The notes under the pieces were generated by a model. The model was not told the DNA's origin and searched no databases. It worked only from the letters and a program-made list of their open reading frames with translations. Both the position numbers and the translations under genes were made by a program. 64,000 nucleotides of DNA from Collinsella aerofaciens (GTDB lineage: Bacteria; Actinomycetota; Coriobacteriia; Coriobacteriales; Coriobacteriaceae): contig NZ_JADNJQ010000001.1 in assembly GCF_015555045.1 (NCBI RefSeq), positions 124,001 through 188,000 of the forward strand, written 5' to 3'. Positions 48,501 through 58,300 of the stretch are shown one piece after another (position 1 is the stretch's first letter; each line of letters opens with the position of its first letter).

Positions 48501-49868
48501 CTGGAAGAGGGCCTTAATATTGCCGTATGCGGGGTCGTTGTTGTTACCCCAGGTTTTGCCCACCCAATCGTAGGCGAGCGAGCCGTACAGCTGTGTGGCG
48601 ATATCCATCGTGAACAGCGGCGTGCAATGGTGGCGAAGGAGCTTGGTGTTTCTTGGATCGGTGCCCGAACCGGCACTCATCCTCTTGTACTGATTCCACT
48701 TCCCCTCCATCTCGTCGAGGTAGCGGTTTGCCTGCTTGGCGCCCGACTCGCGCGGCGATTTCTTCCAGTATTCCGGATCAGGGTTGCCCGAATCGTTCAT
48801 GTAGCCGACCGGCTTGTATCCTCCGCCAAACAGTACGTACCCGGCAAACGAGAAATCGAACAGAATGGGGAACGAGGGCATCCAGCAGGTGAACTTGTTG
48901 CCGCCGATGCCGGGAAACGCCGCTGGGAAATCAAACGGAGTGATCTCTTGGTCCATAGTGGTGGGAATGATGGTGGTCGAGCCCGATTCCGCCTTTGCGG
49001 CCGGCGCGGTGACAACGGCCATGGGGGAGGAGAGTGTATAGGTTTTGCCCTGATAGTCGAGGACAAAGCGCAGCTTGCATCCTTCTTCCAGAAGGCCCGA
49101 GGCTGCATCGAGGAACGTGTCTTCGAGCGTGAACGTCGCCAGATTATCCGCGCCCGATGCGCTGGCCTTGACTTGGCCAACCTGCGTGACGGTTTCGGGC
49201 GAGCTGCCCGTGGCGGGCATTACCTTGTTGATGCGCAGCGTTGCCCGCCCGCCCTGCGGCAGATGAGCCTGTACAGTAAAGGCGTGCGTATCGGGCTGTT
49301 CGTTTGCCGTGTCGTCCTTCGGCAATGTCATGAACGTGGCTTCAGCGTACTGGATGTCCCATTCGTCAAACGTGAGCTGGCGAAAGTACGGCTCGCCGTC
49401 AGAAAGCGGACGCGTTGGCGCGGTAATGGCGGTGCCACCCTGGATACGCGCAAGGGGAATCTCGACATCACGGTAGCCTGCCATGCTAATGGAGATGCCG
49501 CCGTTAAAGTCGTACGCGTCGAGAAGCGTTGTCTCGTCCACGTAGCCTTCCGAAAGCGGCGCGACCTCAAAGATGGCCGTGCCTTCGTCATCGGTCGTGG
49601 CGGTGAGCTGCTTGCCTGCGGCATAGCGCGATGTGAGCGTGACCTGGGCACCCGTGATGGGCGTATTCTTGTTGGCGACGTCGACTACGACCACGCCAAA
49701 CATGGTGCGCGAGAGCACCAAGACCTTGAAGGGATCATCTTCATCGGCGTATGCCTCGGTGGGCGCGAACGGCAATATGAAGGCGTTTGCGCTTCCCGGC
49801 ACGCGCGGCAACATAATGCTCGCCAGCGAGGACGCTCCGGCAACAAGTAACGAACGGCGATCAAGCAT
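45516..49868 (-). CDS. Very large exported, cell-wall-anchored protein
   Basis: A 1450-residue protein, start 49868 (GGGAGCC upstream). The N-terminus MLDRRSLLVAGASSLASIML has a twin-arginine-like signal ending near ANA. An early Ig/carboxypeptidase-like domain (PITGAQVTLTSRYAAGKQLT, then TDDEGTAIFEV) is followed by long beta-rich regions and C-terminal immunoglobulin-like domains (SFMVTVRNDGNTLLTAGTID). A Ser/Gly-rich linker precedes LAGTG (1402-1406), a hydrophobic helix and SARR. LAGTG is a plausible LPxTG variant. Its function is unknown, perhaps adhesion or glycan binding. A frameshifted LuxR gene follows on the same strand upstream. Confidence 0.75.
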   Translation of the reverse strand: MLDRRSLLVAGASSLASIMLPRVPGSANAFILPFAPTEAYADEDDPFKVLVLSRTMFGVVVVDVANKNTPITGAQVTLTSRYAAGKQLTATTDDEGTAIFEVAPLSEGYVDETTLLDAYDFNGGISISMAGYRDVEIPLARIQGGTAITAPTRPLSDGEPYFRQLTFDEWDIQYAEATFMTLPKDDTANEQPDTHAFTVQAHLPQGGRATLRINKVMPATGSSPETVTQVGQVKASASGADNLATFTLEDTFLDAASGLLEEGCKLRFVLDYQGKTYTLSSPMAVVTAPAAKAESGSTTIIPTTMDQEITPFDFPAAFPGIGGNKFTCWMPSFPILFDFSFAGYVLFGGGYKPVGYMNDSGNPDPEYWKKSPRESGAKQANRYLDEMEGKWNQYKRMSAGSGTDPRNTKLLRHHCTPLFTMDIATQLYGSLAYDWVGKTWGNNNDPAYGNIKALFQVRTDLNWTEQFTLGPVPFFLNVNPWVLAKLALAVGAHTHGSGAAFFKNISLDYSNTSGSFTIQIGLAVTFGAGVAGVASSAVRGAASLTLFIGYEKADGHQLPRLRVGADVDVDVILQFVMFKWTTKAWSGSWPTLIDSWNMSVNNGDQYVLQRSELALGGDTPYTLDACFGSAGNIEAGGVPQFIASATIVTNAELLARAEVKATAVNAAPVVRDWDQAVTRIELEADAESDDTGQIEHFVHVLMENDENAAPMYEYTYIGQATNTAADPNADSAGVSEDERGGIKPSSDNVLFAGVLSEAHMKLAMIAGVECLFRIASVRYGDNGRSRLVVHTKANGTWSAPTPVDFPLGFGEGDVERDSIYDYDFDVVEYTDGRGNQDAYVLLVSGERPAGDDTLFDMASTAGILSVVRLRISSDGVRVVSHTSWRSISRGRLQEDGYHCLQCPRITVGKTLVNGRLSGAYLHRRGTTAEKALGSEAEVALECFTLWSDVSGDSLTFRQVLRFPQAPSSIELGAPENINGKMVVPVAYETAGGCGCASYAVIGQSIAGWGVMSPDATVPHAVPWPQHTGFLATVNEQLQHITWTRGASVFATQPVGAAGCGPASFSVSNNGRCVLYVENTDGKVGQTYDEEGNPVAVMGKHFRIFASTLAGDLFTEPFVMCELDHPVDQITTFLTSGSMLSALATHIVSAEKSEAELHGIEVPLVACATPTGAVATSGAVVPGAAGESFMVTVRNDGNTLLTAGTIDLYREGSSQPFSSASIGFGVNARMASIYDPELAEDASANDMTHVKYTLETLGAHFATHPLVADSGNAVLAPGCTAQFRMSFAIPESWSDEVGKRVTLYAKARNLVALDPVTLEEIRLGANSALGAVLHELHVPDAACERSEVQVGVCDNADTTGLHDAPMTADGSGGSGGSSSGSGSGSGSGKDHGNNKRPGKAGALAGTGDVNAPLTAAAAALAAAGAGLVAYSARRTALETDTADEVNSDRPR

Positions 49869-50024
49869 CTTTGGCTCCCATCCCGCAGGTATCGGTGGAA
49901 ATAATCCAATTTTGCGAGAAGGCGCCACGTGGCGGTAGTGCCATTCAAGGGTCAAAATGTCCAAATTGATTGAGCGAAGCGCCGGGGTTCCGAAACGCGT
50001 TCGATGCGCTCGGCAGCTCGGTCG

Positions 50025-51028
50025 CTAACGCAACATATGCGCGACTAGCTCGGCGCGTGTGCCGATGCCAAGCTTTGCGTATACGCCGGATAGGCGGTTT
50101 TTAACGGTGCCCGGCGACACACCCATATGACGAGCGATTTCGGCGTTGGTCCATCCACGGCAGGCGAGCATGGCCATGGTGAACTCTGTGGTCGTTAGAT
50201 CGTCGGCCACGTCCTCGCCCGAATCGGGGTTGTGGATGCGCCGCCAGCCGTAGCTGAAGCGGTACGTGATCTCGATGATGCGCGCGAAGTCGTCAGGGTA
50301 TTGCGTTTTAGGCATGCCTCGATAAGCCCCTGTAAAAGGCCGTGATGCTCGCCAATGAGCTCAATAAGGCCGTCGGGACGCGCAATGTTCCAAGCAACTC
50401 CGAAGTGCGTTTTTGCGGCGTCGATGTCCTTGAGGCTCATGCATGCCATGGAAGCTGCCAGGTGCAGGAACAGTTCCGAGATGGGATAACTCCCCTGTTT
50501 CATGATCAGGGCGTTTTCCGCCATGCCCAGACTGCGGCCATATTCGCCGCGCAGGTACAGGGCATGCGCCATCACGTAGCTGGCGAACAGGCGCAGGCCT
50601 TCGGGCAGATGCGCCGCAAGCGGATAAAACTCTTCGGCAGAATACGGGGAAGACAAGTGCAGCAGGACGCTTGCGGCCGAGGCGAACAGGATATGCGTGG
50701 CGTGGACGGCGGGTGATTCCTCGTCAGTTGGCGTATCGAGGATGCCCGCAAGACAACGGCGGGCGTCGGCGATACGGTTGAGCGACAGACTGGCGTATCC
50801 GCAGATAAAGCATGCGGAATAGCGCAGTGCGGAATCGGTGGCGTCAAGATAGGGGCGCGCCGTCTTGGCAGCGAGGGCGGCCTGTCCGCGAAAGTACAGC
50901 GCTTCTGCCATGGCGATGGTGCGTGAATCGGGGTCGGAAATGCCTGCAACCGCAGCGTCAATCTGCCCCGGCACAAAGGCGGTGCACATCAACGGCATGG
51001 GAACGCATGGGTAGCCATCGCAGTCCAT
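50025..51028 (-). pseudogene. LuxR-family regulator split by a frameshift
   Basis: The first frame (start 51028 after GGGAGATGGAAG) gives an alpha-helical repeat domain (AVAGISDPDSRTIAMAEALYF, RGQAALAAKTARPYLDAT, ADARRCLAGIL) ending GLLQGLIEACLK. The second frame (50315-50025) continues with TQYPDDFARIIEITYRFSYG and the HTH NAEIARHMGVSPGTVKNRL. The join is a run of four A (50310-50313, minus-strand CCTAAAACGC); one added A would restore EACLKTQYPDDF. This is either a true frameshift, a phase-variable switch or a base-calling error. The intact protein would be about 334 residues. Confidence 0.7.
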
Positions 51029-51095
51029 CTTCCATCTCCCAACAGCTGGCAACAATGCAGCAATTGTACTCCTGTTGCTCGGGACCCCTTTCGTT

Positions 51096-52247
51096 TTACT
51101 GTTCGGTTAACGCTACGGATCGTTTTGGAAGGCTTACGAGCATGGTGGTCCCGCTCTCGGAACTTGCTTCGACCTCTACCGCGCCACCGTGAAGCGCTGC
51201 AATCTCCCAAACAAGCGCTAGCCCGAGTCCTGCGCCGCCGTATGCCCTGCTGCGGGATTTGTCTAGACGAAAGAACGGCTGGAAGATGCTCTCACGGTAC
51301 TGCTTGGGTATTCCCGGGCCCTGGTCCTCGACTCTCAGGAACACGTGGCTGTCGTTGTCGCAGATGGAGACGTTGACAGTCGAGCCGGGGCGGCTGTAAT
51401 GGATGGCATTTTCGACCAGGTTAAACACCAGCCGATAGAGGAGCGTGTCGCTCCCGATTACTAAAGCGTCTCCAGCACAATTGAGGGCTATGCCCTTATT
51501 TTCGGCAAGTGGCGCAAGGTCGGTGAGGACCTCTTCGGACAAGGGACCAAGTTCAACATCGTCCTCGCAAGGAACGCTGTGGAGCTCACTCATCTCGAGC
51601 AATACCTTGGTCATCCGCGACATGCGCTCGGTTTGTTCTTGTAGCAGGCCGAGCAGCTCGGCTGTTTCGGGTTGCAAACCGGAGTGCTCGGAGATGAATA
51701 GTTCAATCTGTGCTTGCATAAGGGCGAGCGGGGTGCGCAGCTCGTGTGCGGCGTTGCCGGTAAACTGACGCTGTGCAGAGAACCCTTCGCCAAGACGGGC
51801 GATCATGTCGTTGAAAGAGGCGCTGCATCGTTGTAACTCGGTGGGCACATCCTCACTGAGCCTGATTTCGCTTAGGTTGTCAGGCTGCACACGCTCAACC
51901 TGGGCTGCAAAAGCCCGTAGCGGTTTGAGTGCACGGCCGCTCACAAAGTATGCCAGCACGCCGCCAAGGAGTGTGATTCCAGCCGTGATGCACCAGGCTG
52001 TCGTGCCAAAAGACTCCTGTGCGTCGTTTACGACGATCGTAACCTCGTTATCGAGGGTCGCTTTCGTTGGGTCGAACGCCTGGGGCGAATCTTCGCCGGT
52101 TGCGGTAAAGGCCGAGATGTCACTGCCGATGGCATCCATGTAGCGCATGCCCGTATAGCCGACCAGGCAGTTCGTCAGCACGCATGCCGCACACGTGAGC
52201 AGTGCCGTCATAATCGTTATGCGCCATTGCAGCGAAAGCCTTTTCAT
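51096..52247 (-). CDS. Sensor histidine kinase
   Basis: A 383-residue kinase. TM1 (12-32), a short extracytoplasmic domain, TM2 (83-105), HAMP-like segment, H-box FTGNAAHELRTPLAL (His near 166), N-box LVFNLVENAIHYSRPGS, G1 VEDQGPGIPKQYRESIFQPF and G2 GGAGLGLALV. It overlaps the response regulator gene by four bases, forming one operon. It lies divergently from the CD1871A, 4Fe-4S and TlpA genes, whose expression it probably controls; the signal may be envelope redox state. Confidence 0.88.
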   Translation of the reverse strand: MKRLSLQWRITIMTALLTCAACVLTNCLVGYTGMRYMDAIGSDISAFTATGEDSPQAFDPTKATLDNEVTIVVNDAQESFGTTAWCITAGITLLGGVLAYFVSGRALKPLRAFAAQVERVQPDNLSEIRLSEDVPTELQRCSASFNDMIARLGEGFSAQRQFTGNAAHELRTPLALMQAQIELFISEHSGLQPETAELLGLLQEQTERMSRMTKVLLEMSELHSVPCEDDVELGPLSEEVLTDLAPLAENKGIALNCAGDALVIGSDTLLYRLVFNLVENAIHYSRPGSTVNVSICDNDSHVFLRVEDQGPGIPKQYRESIFQPFFRLDKSRSRAYGGAGLGLALVWEIAALHGGAVEVEASSESGTTMLVSLPKRSVALTEQ

Positions 52248-52918
52248 TCACTGTCCTCCATAACGTAGCCCTCTCCAATCCGATTGCGAATCGGGTCGTA
52301 TCCCAAAGCGCTGCGCAACTTTTTTCGGAGCGACGAGATATGAACGCGGGTTGCGTTGCTAAAGCTGTTCACGCTGCTATCCCAAACGTGCTCGATAAGC
52401 TCCTCTTGGCTTACCGGTCGCCCCTGATTAAGCATCAGGTATTCCAAGATTCCCGTTTCCTTGCGTGTAAGAGATAGAGCTTCACTGTCCACGGAAGCGA
52501 TGCGCGCCTTGGTGTCAAAGCTGAGCTTTCTGCAGGTTAATACTATGTCGCTTTGTGCGAAGCGCCTGAGGGTAAGGCTGCGGATCCTTGCCGCAAGTTC
52601 GTCCAGATGAAACGGCTTGGTAAGGTAATCGTTGGCGCCGGCATCGAGTCCGGCGACTTTATCGGATACTTCGCCACGCGCGGACAGAATCAGTACCTTG
52701 GTCTCGCAATCGGTTTTCCTAAGTTCCCTGAGCACGGTCATGCCGTCGACATGGGGAAGATTGAGGTCGAGTACCACGAGGTCAAAGACTTCGATGCCCA
52801 GCAGGTCGAGCGCCTCCCGTCCATCGTGACAGCAGTCGACGCTGTACGCCAAGTTTCGCAAGCTGCGCGCGATTGCATCGCACAGTGCTCGCTCGTCTTC
52901 GACGATCAAAATACGCAT
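52244..52918 (-). CDS. OmpR/PhoB-family response regulator
   Basis: A 224-residue protein, start 52918 (MRILIVEDERALC). Receiver domain with acidic pair Glu8/Asp9, phospho-acceptor Asp51 in VVLDLNLP and Lys101 in DYLTKPF. C-terminal winged helix has RKETGILEYLMLNQGRPVSQ, TRVHISSLRKKLR and IRNRIGEGYVM. The start codon with AGGGAGAC upstream is preferred over an in-frame one at 52936. It shares a 90-bp divergent promoter region with the CD1871A gene. Confidence 0.9.
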   Translation of the reverse strand: MRILIVEDERALCDAIARSLRNLAYSVDCCHDGREALDLLGIEVFDLVVLDLNLPHVDGMTVLRELRKTDCETKVLILSARGEVSDKVAGLDAGANDYLTKPFHLDELAARIRSLTLRRFAQSDIVLTCRKLSFDTKARIASVDSEALSLTRKETGILEYLMLNQGRPVSQEELIEHVWDSSVNSFSNATRVHISSLRKKLRSALGYDPIRNRIGEGYVMEDSE

Positions 52919-53008
52919 AACAGTCTCCCTGCACATTCCAAATCGCGCTTAACACGGATTTTATAGCCGATATGGTCCAATGGTCGCGTAACGAAAGGAG
53001 TGGTCAGG

Positions 53009-53155
53009 TTGTTCAAAGCGGTAAAACCCGTGGTACAGGTCGCTTTGTTGATCGTCGGAATTGCCATGGTGTGCTTTGGTGTTATGCGTGGCGAGGCGGA
53101 TGCCGTGCTGGCCAAAGCGATTAGGCTGTGCTTGGAGTGTATCGGAATTGGATAA
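53009..53155 (+). CDS. CD1871A-family small CXXC membrane protein
   Basis: A 48-residue protein too short to be found by length filters. TTG at 53009 lies eight bases after AAGGAG; GTG at 53000 would overlap the RBS. A transmembrane helix VAL LIVGIAMVCFGV is followed by RGEADAVLAKAIRLCLECIG, ending with the CLEC motif. CD1871A-like proteins carry a C-terminal CXXC and sit next to 4Fe-4S membrane proteins and thioredoxin-like lipoproteins, as here. It is probably part of an electron relay to the cell exterior. Its stop overlaps the next start. Confidence 0.75.
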   Translation: MFKAVKPVVQVALLIVGIAMVCFGVMRGEADAVLAKAIRLCLECIGIG

Positions 53156-54050
53156 AAGAGAAAACACTGCGTCGCATGTTTTGGCCCGATTTCGCGGATT
53201 CATTCAGGCGGCGGCGACGCTGGTCACCAATATTCACCTGTCAAACTTTGCCAAAGGCGGCATCTATCAGGGCGCGGGGAAAACAGTCTGCGTACCCGGG
53301 CTTAACTGCTATTCGTGCCCCGCGGCATCGGGTGCGTGCCCCATCGGGTCGTTCCAGTCGGTAGTAGGTTCATCCAAGTTCAACTTTTCTTACTATGTTA
53401 CCGGTACGCTCATTTTGCTCGGCGTGCTGCTGGGACGCTTTGTATGCGGCTTTCTGTGCCCGTTTGGCTGGCTGCAGGAGCTGCTTCACAAGATTCCCGG
53501 CAAAAAGTTCTCCACGAAAAAGCTCAAGCCGCTCACGTACATCAAGTACGTCGTGCTGCTGTTTGCTGTGGTAGTGCTGCCTGTGCTGGTGGTCAACGAT
53601 CTGGGGATGGGAGATCCGTTCTTTTGCAAATACATCTGTCCCCAGGGCGTGCTCGAGGGCGCCATTCCGCTGGCCATCGCCAACGCCGGCATTCGATCTG
53701 CGCTGGGGCGGCTCTTTACTTGGAAACTTGTCGTTCTCATTGCCGTGGTAGTGCTGAGCGTTTTGTTCTATCGCCCCTTCTGCAAATGGATTTGCCCGCT
53801 CGGCGCATTCTATGCGCTCATGAATAAGGTGTCCTTGTTGGGGATTCAGGTCGACGCGTGCAAATGCGTCTCGTGCGGCAAGTGTTCAAGGGTTTGTCAG
53901 ATGGACGTTGATGTGGTCCGCGCGCCCAATCATGCCGAATGTATCCGGTGCGGAAAGTGCATCGGGGCCTGCCCCGTCGATGCCATCAGCTATCGCTATG
54001 GCCTGGATGTGTCGGCGGAAAAGCTTCCCTTGACTGCCGATAAAAAGTAA
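53148..54050 (+). CDS. NapH/YccM-like 4Fe-4S membrane protein
   Basis: A 300-residue protein, likely start TTG 53148 (GGAG ten bases upstream, overlapping the previous stop). Hydrophobic segments with CxxxCP-type motifs: CYSCPAASGACP, FVCGFLCPFGW, CKYICPQG, CKWICPLG. The C-terminal ferredoxin part has CKCVSCGKCSRVCQ and CIRCGKCIGACP, two 4Fe-4S clusters. It would pass electrons across the membrane to the adjacent TlpA-like lipoprotein or to CD1871A. No ATG fits the homology boundary. Confidence 0.85.
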   Translation: MDKRENTASHVLARFRGFIQAAATLVTNIHLSNFAKGGIYQGAGKTVCVPGLNCYSCPAASGACPIGSFQSVVGSSKFNFSYYVTGTLILLGVLLGRFVCGFLCPFGWLQELLHKIPGKKFSTKKLKPLTYIKYVVLLFAVVVLPVLVVNDLGMGDPFFCKYICPQGVLEGAIPLAIANAGIRSALGRLFTWKLVVLIAVVVLSVLFYRPFCKWICPLGAFYALMNKVSLLGIQVDACKCVSCGKCSRVCQMDVDVVRAPNHAECIRCGKCIGACPVDAISYRYGLDVSAEKLPLTADKK

Positions 54051-54079
54051 ACAAGCTTCGACAAAACGGAGGAACGACT

Positions 54080-55051
54080 ATGAAGCTTTCTAAGATTGCG
54101 GCCCTGTTTATGGTGCCGGTGCTGGCCTTGTGTCTTGTGGCGTGCTCGGCACCTGGCGGCAATGCGAGCGAATCTGCGAGCTCCGATCCTAAGATCGCAG
54201 AACTCACTGCGCAGAAGCCGGCCAATGCCGACGAGGCCGCCGAGCTGTATGCGAAGCTCATGCAGAAGGAGAACGAGATCTTTTCGAGTGATAACGCGCT
54301 GTGGGAAAAGGTATTCAATGCGGCAAATAAAGACTCGGCAATGATTGAGGACGGCAGCAATTACGGCGATTTCCTGCTCAAGACCATCGACGGCGCCAAG
54401 GATGAGCTCACGGCGGATGAGCTCAAGACGCTCAAGGCCGGTGCACAGCAGATCAAGGAGATCGAGGACAAGCTCGAGAGCCTGGAGAAGGAGTTCCCCG
54501 GCTGTGGAAGCACGCCGAGTGCAGGCGAGAGCATCGACGCTTCGACCGCTGGCATGACGGCTGGTGCCAATGCTTCGAGCGAGGCGACGAAGTTCCCCAG
54601 CTTTACGGGCAAGGACCTGGATGGCAACGACGTGAACAGCGACGAGCTGTTCTCTAAGAACAAGGTCACCGTCATGAACTTCTGGTTCACTACTTGCAAG
54701 CCGTGCGTGGGCGAGCTGGGCGATCTTGAGAAGCTGAATCAGGAGCTTGCCGAGAAGGGCGGCCAGGTCGTGGGCGTCAATTCCTTTACGCTCGATGGCA
54801 ACAAGGGCGAGATTGCAGATGCCAAGGACGTGCTGAGCAAGAAGGGCGTGACATATAAGAACATCTGGTTCAAGTCGGATAGCGAGGCCGGTAAGTTCAC
54901 GTCAAATTTGTTCTCGTTCCCGACGACGTATGTCATCGATCAGAACGGCAACATCGTAGGGGATCCAATCGTGGGAGCCATTAGCTCCGCCGAGCAGCGC
55001 GCAGCACTCGACAAGCTTATCGACCAGGCGATTGCGAATAGCGAACAGTAA
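54080..55051 (+). CDS. TlpA/ResA-like thioredoxin lipoprotein
   Basis: A 323-residue lipoprotein: lipobox LVAC with Cys22. A helical N-terminal half (KLMQKENEIFSSDNALWEKV) is followed by a C-terminal thioredoxin domain with FWFTTCKPCVGELGDLEKL (Cys206 and Cys209) and the cis-Pro loop FSFPTTYVID. It should reduce or exchange disulfides outside the membrane, fed by the 4Fe-4S protein. The gene starts 29 bases after the 4Fe-4S stop and is followed by a terminator. The long N-terminal helical extension is unusual for TlpA proteins. Confidence 0.87.
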   Translation: MKLSKIAALFMVPVLALCLVACSAPGGNASESASSDPKIAELTAQKPANADEAAELYAKLMQKENEIFSSDNALWEKVFNAANKDSAMIEDGSNYGDFLLKTIDGAKDELTADELKTLKAGAQQIKEIEDKLESLEKEFPGCGSTPSAGESIDASTAGMTAGANASSEATKFPSFTGKDLDGNDVNSDELFSKNKVTVMNFWFTTCKPCVGELGDLEKLNQELAEKGGQVVGVNSFTLDGNKGEIADAKDVLSKKGVTYKNIWFKSDSEAGKFTSNLFSFPTTYVIDQNGNIVGDPIVGAISSAEQRAALDKLIDQAIANSEQ

Positions 55052-55130
55052 AAAACGCGTAAAGCATGGCGAGGATCGTGCGCCGCTGCGCGGAGTGGTC
55101 CGCTGCCTTTCAAGATAATCTCCACCATAT

Positions 55131-55158
55131 AGAGGTCCCGCTCGGGGCCTCTTCTTTT
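55131..55158 (+). terminator. Terminator after the TlpA gene
   Basis: AGAGGTCCC (55131-55139) pairs with GGGGCCTCT (55144-55152), followed by TTCTTTT. Confidence 0.7.
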
Positions 55159-55305
55159 AGGCGCCGTCCCGTTCGTTTTTTGGCGTGCTTCGTTACATTC
55201 CTCACTGGCGCCGGCAAAAAATGGGGATAGAGTAGGACAAACGCGTCGAATACGAACGGCGGGGGAGAGCGGGCAAGTGCGCCCGCGTGGGAGAGGTTGC
55301 CGTCC

Positions 55306-58300
55306 ATGTTGGAGCTCAAGAGTATTTGCAAAAGGTACGTTACGCAGTCGTTTACGCAGGTGGCGCTCGATAGCGTAAGCCTGTCTTTTCGCGATAACGA
55401 GTTCGTGGCCATTCTGGGTCCCTCGGGCTCGGGCAAAACTACGATGCTCAACGTTATCGGTGGGCTCGATCATTTCGATTCTGGTGACTTGCTGATCGAC
55501 GGCATATCGACCAAGGACTTTCACGATCGCGATTGGGATGCCTATCGCAACAACCGCATCGGCTTTGTGTTCCAGAGCTATAACCTCATTCCGCATCAGA
55601 CCATTTTGGAAAACGTGGAGCTGGCGCTTACGCTCACGGGCGTGGGGCATGCCGAGCGTCGCCAGCGTGCGCGCGAGGCGTTGGAGAAAGTCGGCCTGGG
55701 CGAGCACGTTAACAAGCGCCCGAGCCAGCTTTCGGGCGGGCAGATGCAGCGTGTGGCCATCGCCCGCGCCCTGATTAATGATCCCGAGATTGTGCTGGCA
55801 GACGAGCCGACCGGCGCTTTGGATTCAACGACATCCGTACAGGTCATGGATCTGCTCAAGGACGTGGCGCGCGACCGTCTGGTTATTATGGTCACGCACA
55901 ATCCCGAGCTGGCGTACCAGTACGCCACGCGCATCGTCAACCTGGCGGACGGCAAGATCACCGACGATTCCGACCCCTTTGATGTAGCAAAGGCCGTGCG
56001 TCGCGAGGCTAAGCCTACGCGCAAAACCTCGATGAGCTTTGTGACGGCGTTGGGGCTTTCTGCCCGAAACCTCATGACCAAGAAGGGTCGCACGGCCATG
56101 ACGGCCTTTGCAGGTTCGATTGGCATTATCGGCATTGCGGCGATCCTAGCGCTGTCCAACGGCGTAAACGGCTACATCAAAAAGGTCGAGGAGGATACGC
56201 TCTCGAGTTACCCGCTTACGATCTCCAAGCAGGACTACGACCTGTCGTCCATGATGGGCGGACAGGGGGCTGTGGATGATGAGGCGTCCAACGGCGAGGA
56301 TTTATCCGACGACGGCACCGACGGCAAGGCTCAGGGAACTGATAAGATTCCCGTGGTCACGGCCGTAAAGGATATGTTTGCGAGCGTTAAGTCCAACGAC
56401 ATGACGAGCTTTAAGGCATGGCTCGATGCCGGTGGCGACGGCATCGATAAAGAAGTCAACGCTATCCAGTACGGCTACGGCGTGACGCCGGTTGTCTATC
56501 GTGCGGGCAAGGGTGACGAGAAGCCCGTTCGGCTTGTTCCCAACGCTATGACCGAGGCCATGAGCGGAGGCGCAAGTTCGGCGGCAACGGTGAGCATGGA
56601 ATCCATGGGAACCTCGGTCTTCAACGAGATGATCGACGACCAGAGTCTGCTCGACAGCCAGTACGATGTCGTCGCTGGTCACTGGCCCACGTCCGCCAAC
56701 GAAGCCGTGATGGTGCTTTCGAGCCGCGGTACGGTGGGCGACTACACGCTCTACAGCATCGGCGCGCTGGATATCAATGAGCTCAACGACTTGGTCAACA
56801 GCGCCATGACGGCAGACGGTGGGGTCGAAACGCCCGAGACCGGCGCCGACTTTACCTACGACGATGCGCTGTCCACGACGTTTAAGGTGCTGTCGCCGGC
56901 CGATGCGTATCGCAAAAACGAAGAGACCGGCATGTGGACTGACATGTCTGGCGACGCCGACTTTATGGCCGCCAAGGTTGCCGACGGTATTGACGTGCAC
57001 ATTGTGGGCGTGGTGCAACCTAACGAGACCGCCAACGCGAGCGCGTTGTCTCCGGGCATTGCCTACACGCATGCGCTGACTCGCCAGCTTATGGAGCGCG
57101 CCGCCGATTCGCAGATTGTGCAGGAGCAACTCGCCCACCCCGAGACGGATGTCTTTACGGGCAAGTCTTTCGATGAGCTGCAGGGCGAGGCCAAACAAGG
57201 CGTGGATCTGGGCAGTATGTTCAGCGTGGATGAGGCGGCGCTGAAGAGCGCGTTCTCGTTCGATACGCCTGCGCTCTCGGGCGCTGCCGGTGGTATGGAC
57301 CTTTCTGGCATCGACTTGTCCGGGCTGGACATTGACCTTTCTGGCGTTGGTAAGGACATCGACTTCAGCGACATCATGGCCAAAGCGCCAACCCCAGATT
57401 TCTCGGGTATCTTTGACGGTCTGGAACTCACGCCCGAGCAAATGCAGCAGGTGGGAACGCTGGCCAACCAGCTGTTTGAGGGCTTTTTGCAGTCTGATCA
57501 GTTTAAGGCGCTGACACCCGATGATCTTAAGGACGCGTCAAAGCTTGCCGCCGCGTTCTCGACGTATCTTGAGAGTGATACGGCAGCCCAGCAAATCCTG
57601 GCCCAGCTCAAAGCGCTCGGCGGCGATGCCCTGGCCGAGCGCCTGCAGCAGGCGATGACCGACTATGTGCAAAAGCAGCTGGCTCCGTATCTGCAGCAGG
57701 CTATGGATCAGGTGATGAAGGCGATCAGCGAGCAGATAGCGTCGACGGTATCGTCCCAGCTTAAAGCAGGCGCGGCGGGGCTCATGGGACAGATGGCTAC
57801 GCAGATGTCGTCGAGTATTGCCAACTTGGCGGGCGCCATGCGTGTTGATGCGAGCGCCTTTGCCAATGCCATTCACTTCAACATGGACGTCGAGGACCTG
57901 AGTTCGCTCATGATGAGCTATGCCAAGGCGTCGAAGCTCACCTATGACAACAACCTGACCACACTGGGTTATGCGGACGAGGCGGACCCCATCTCGGTCA
58001 AGATTTTCCCGCGTGACTTTGAGGCCAAGGAGCGCGTACTCGACCATATCGATGCGTACAACAAGCAGGTCAAAGCCGCCGGCCACGACGAGCGGGCAAT
58101 CTCGTACACCGACTACATGGGCATCATCATGGGGTCGGTGACCGACATCGTGAACACCATCAGCTTGGTGCTCATCGCATTCGTGAGTATCAGCCTGGTG
58201 GTGAGCTCCATCATGATCGGTATCATCACCTACATCAGCGTGCTGGAACGCAAAAAGGAGATTGGCATCCTGCGCGCGATCGGCGCGTCAAAGCGCAACG

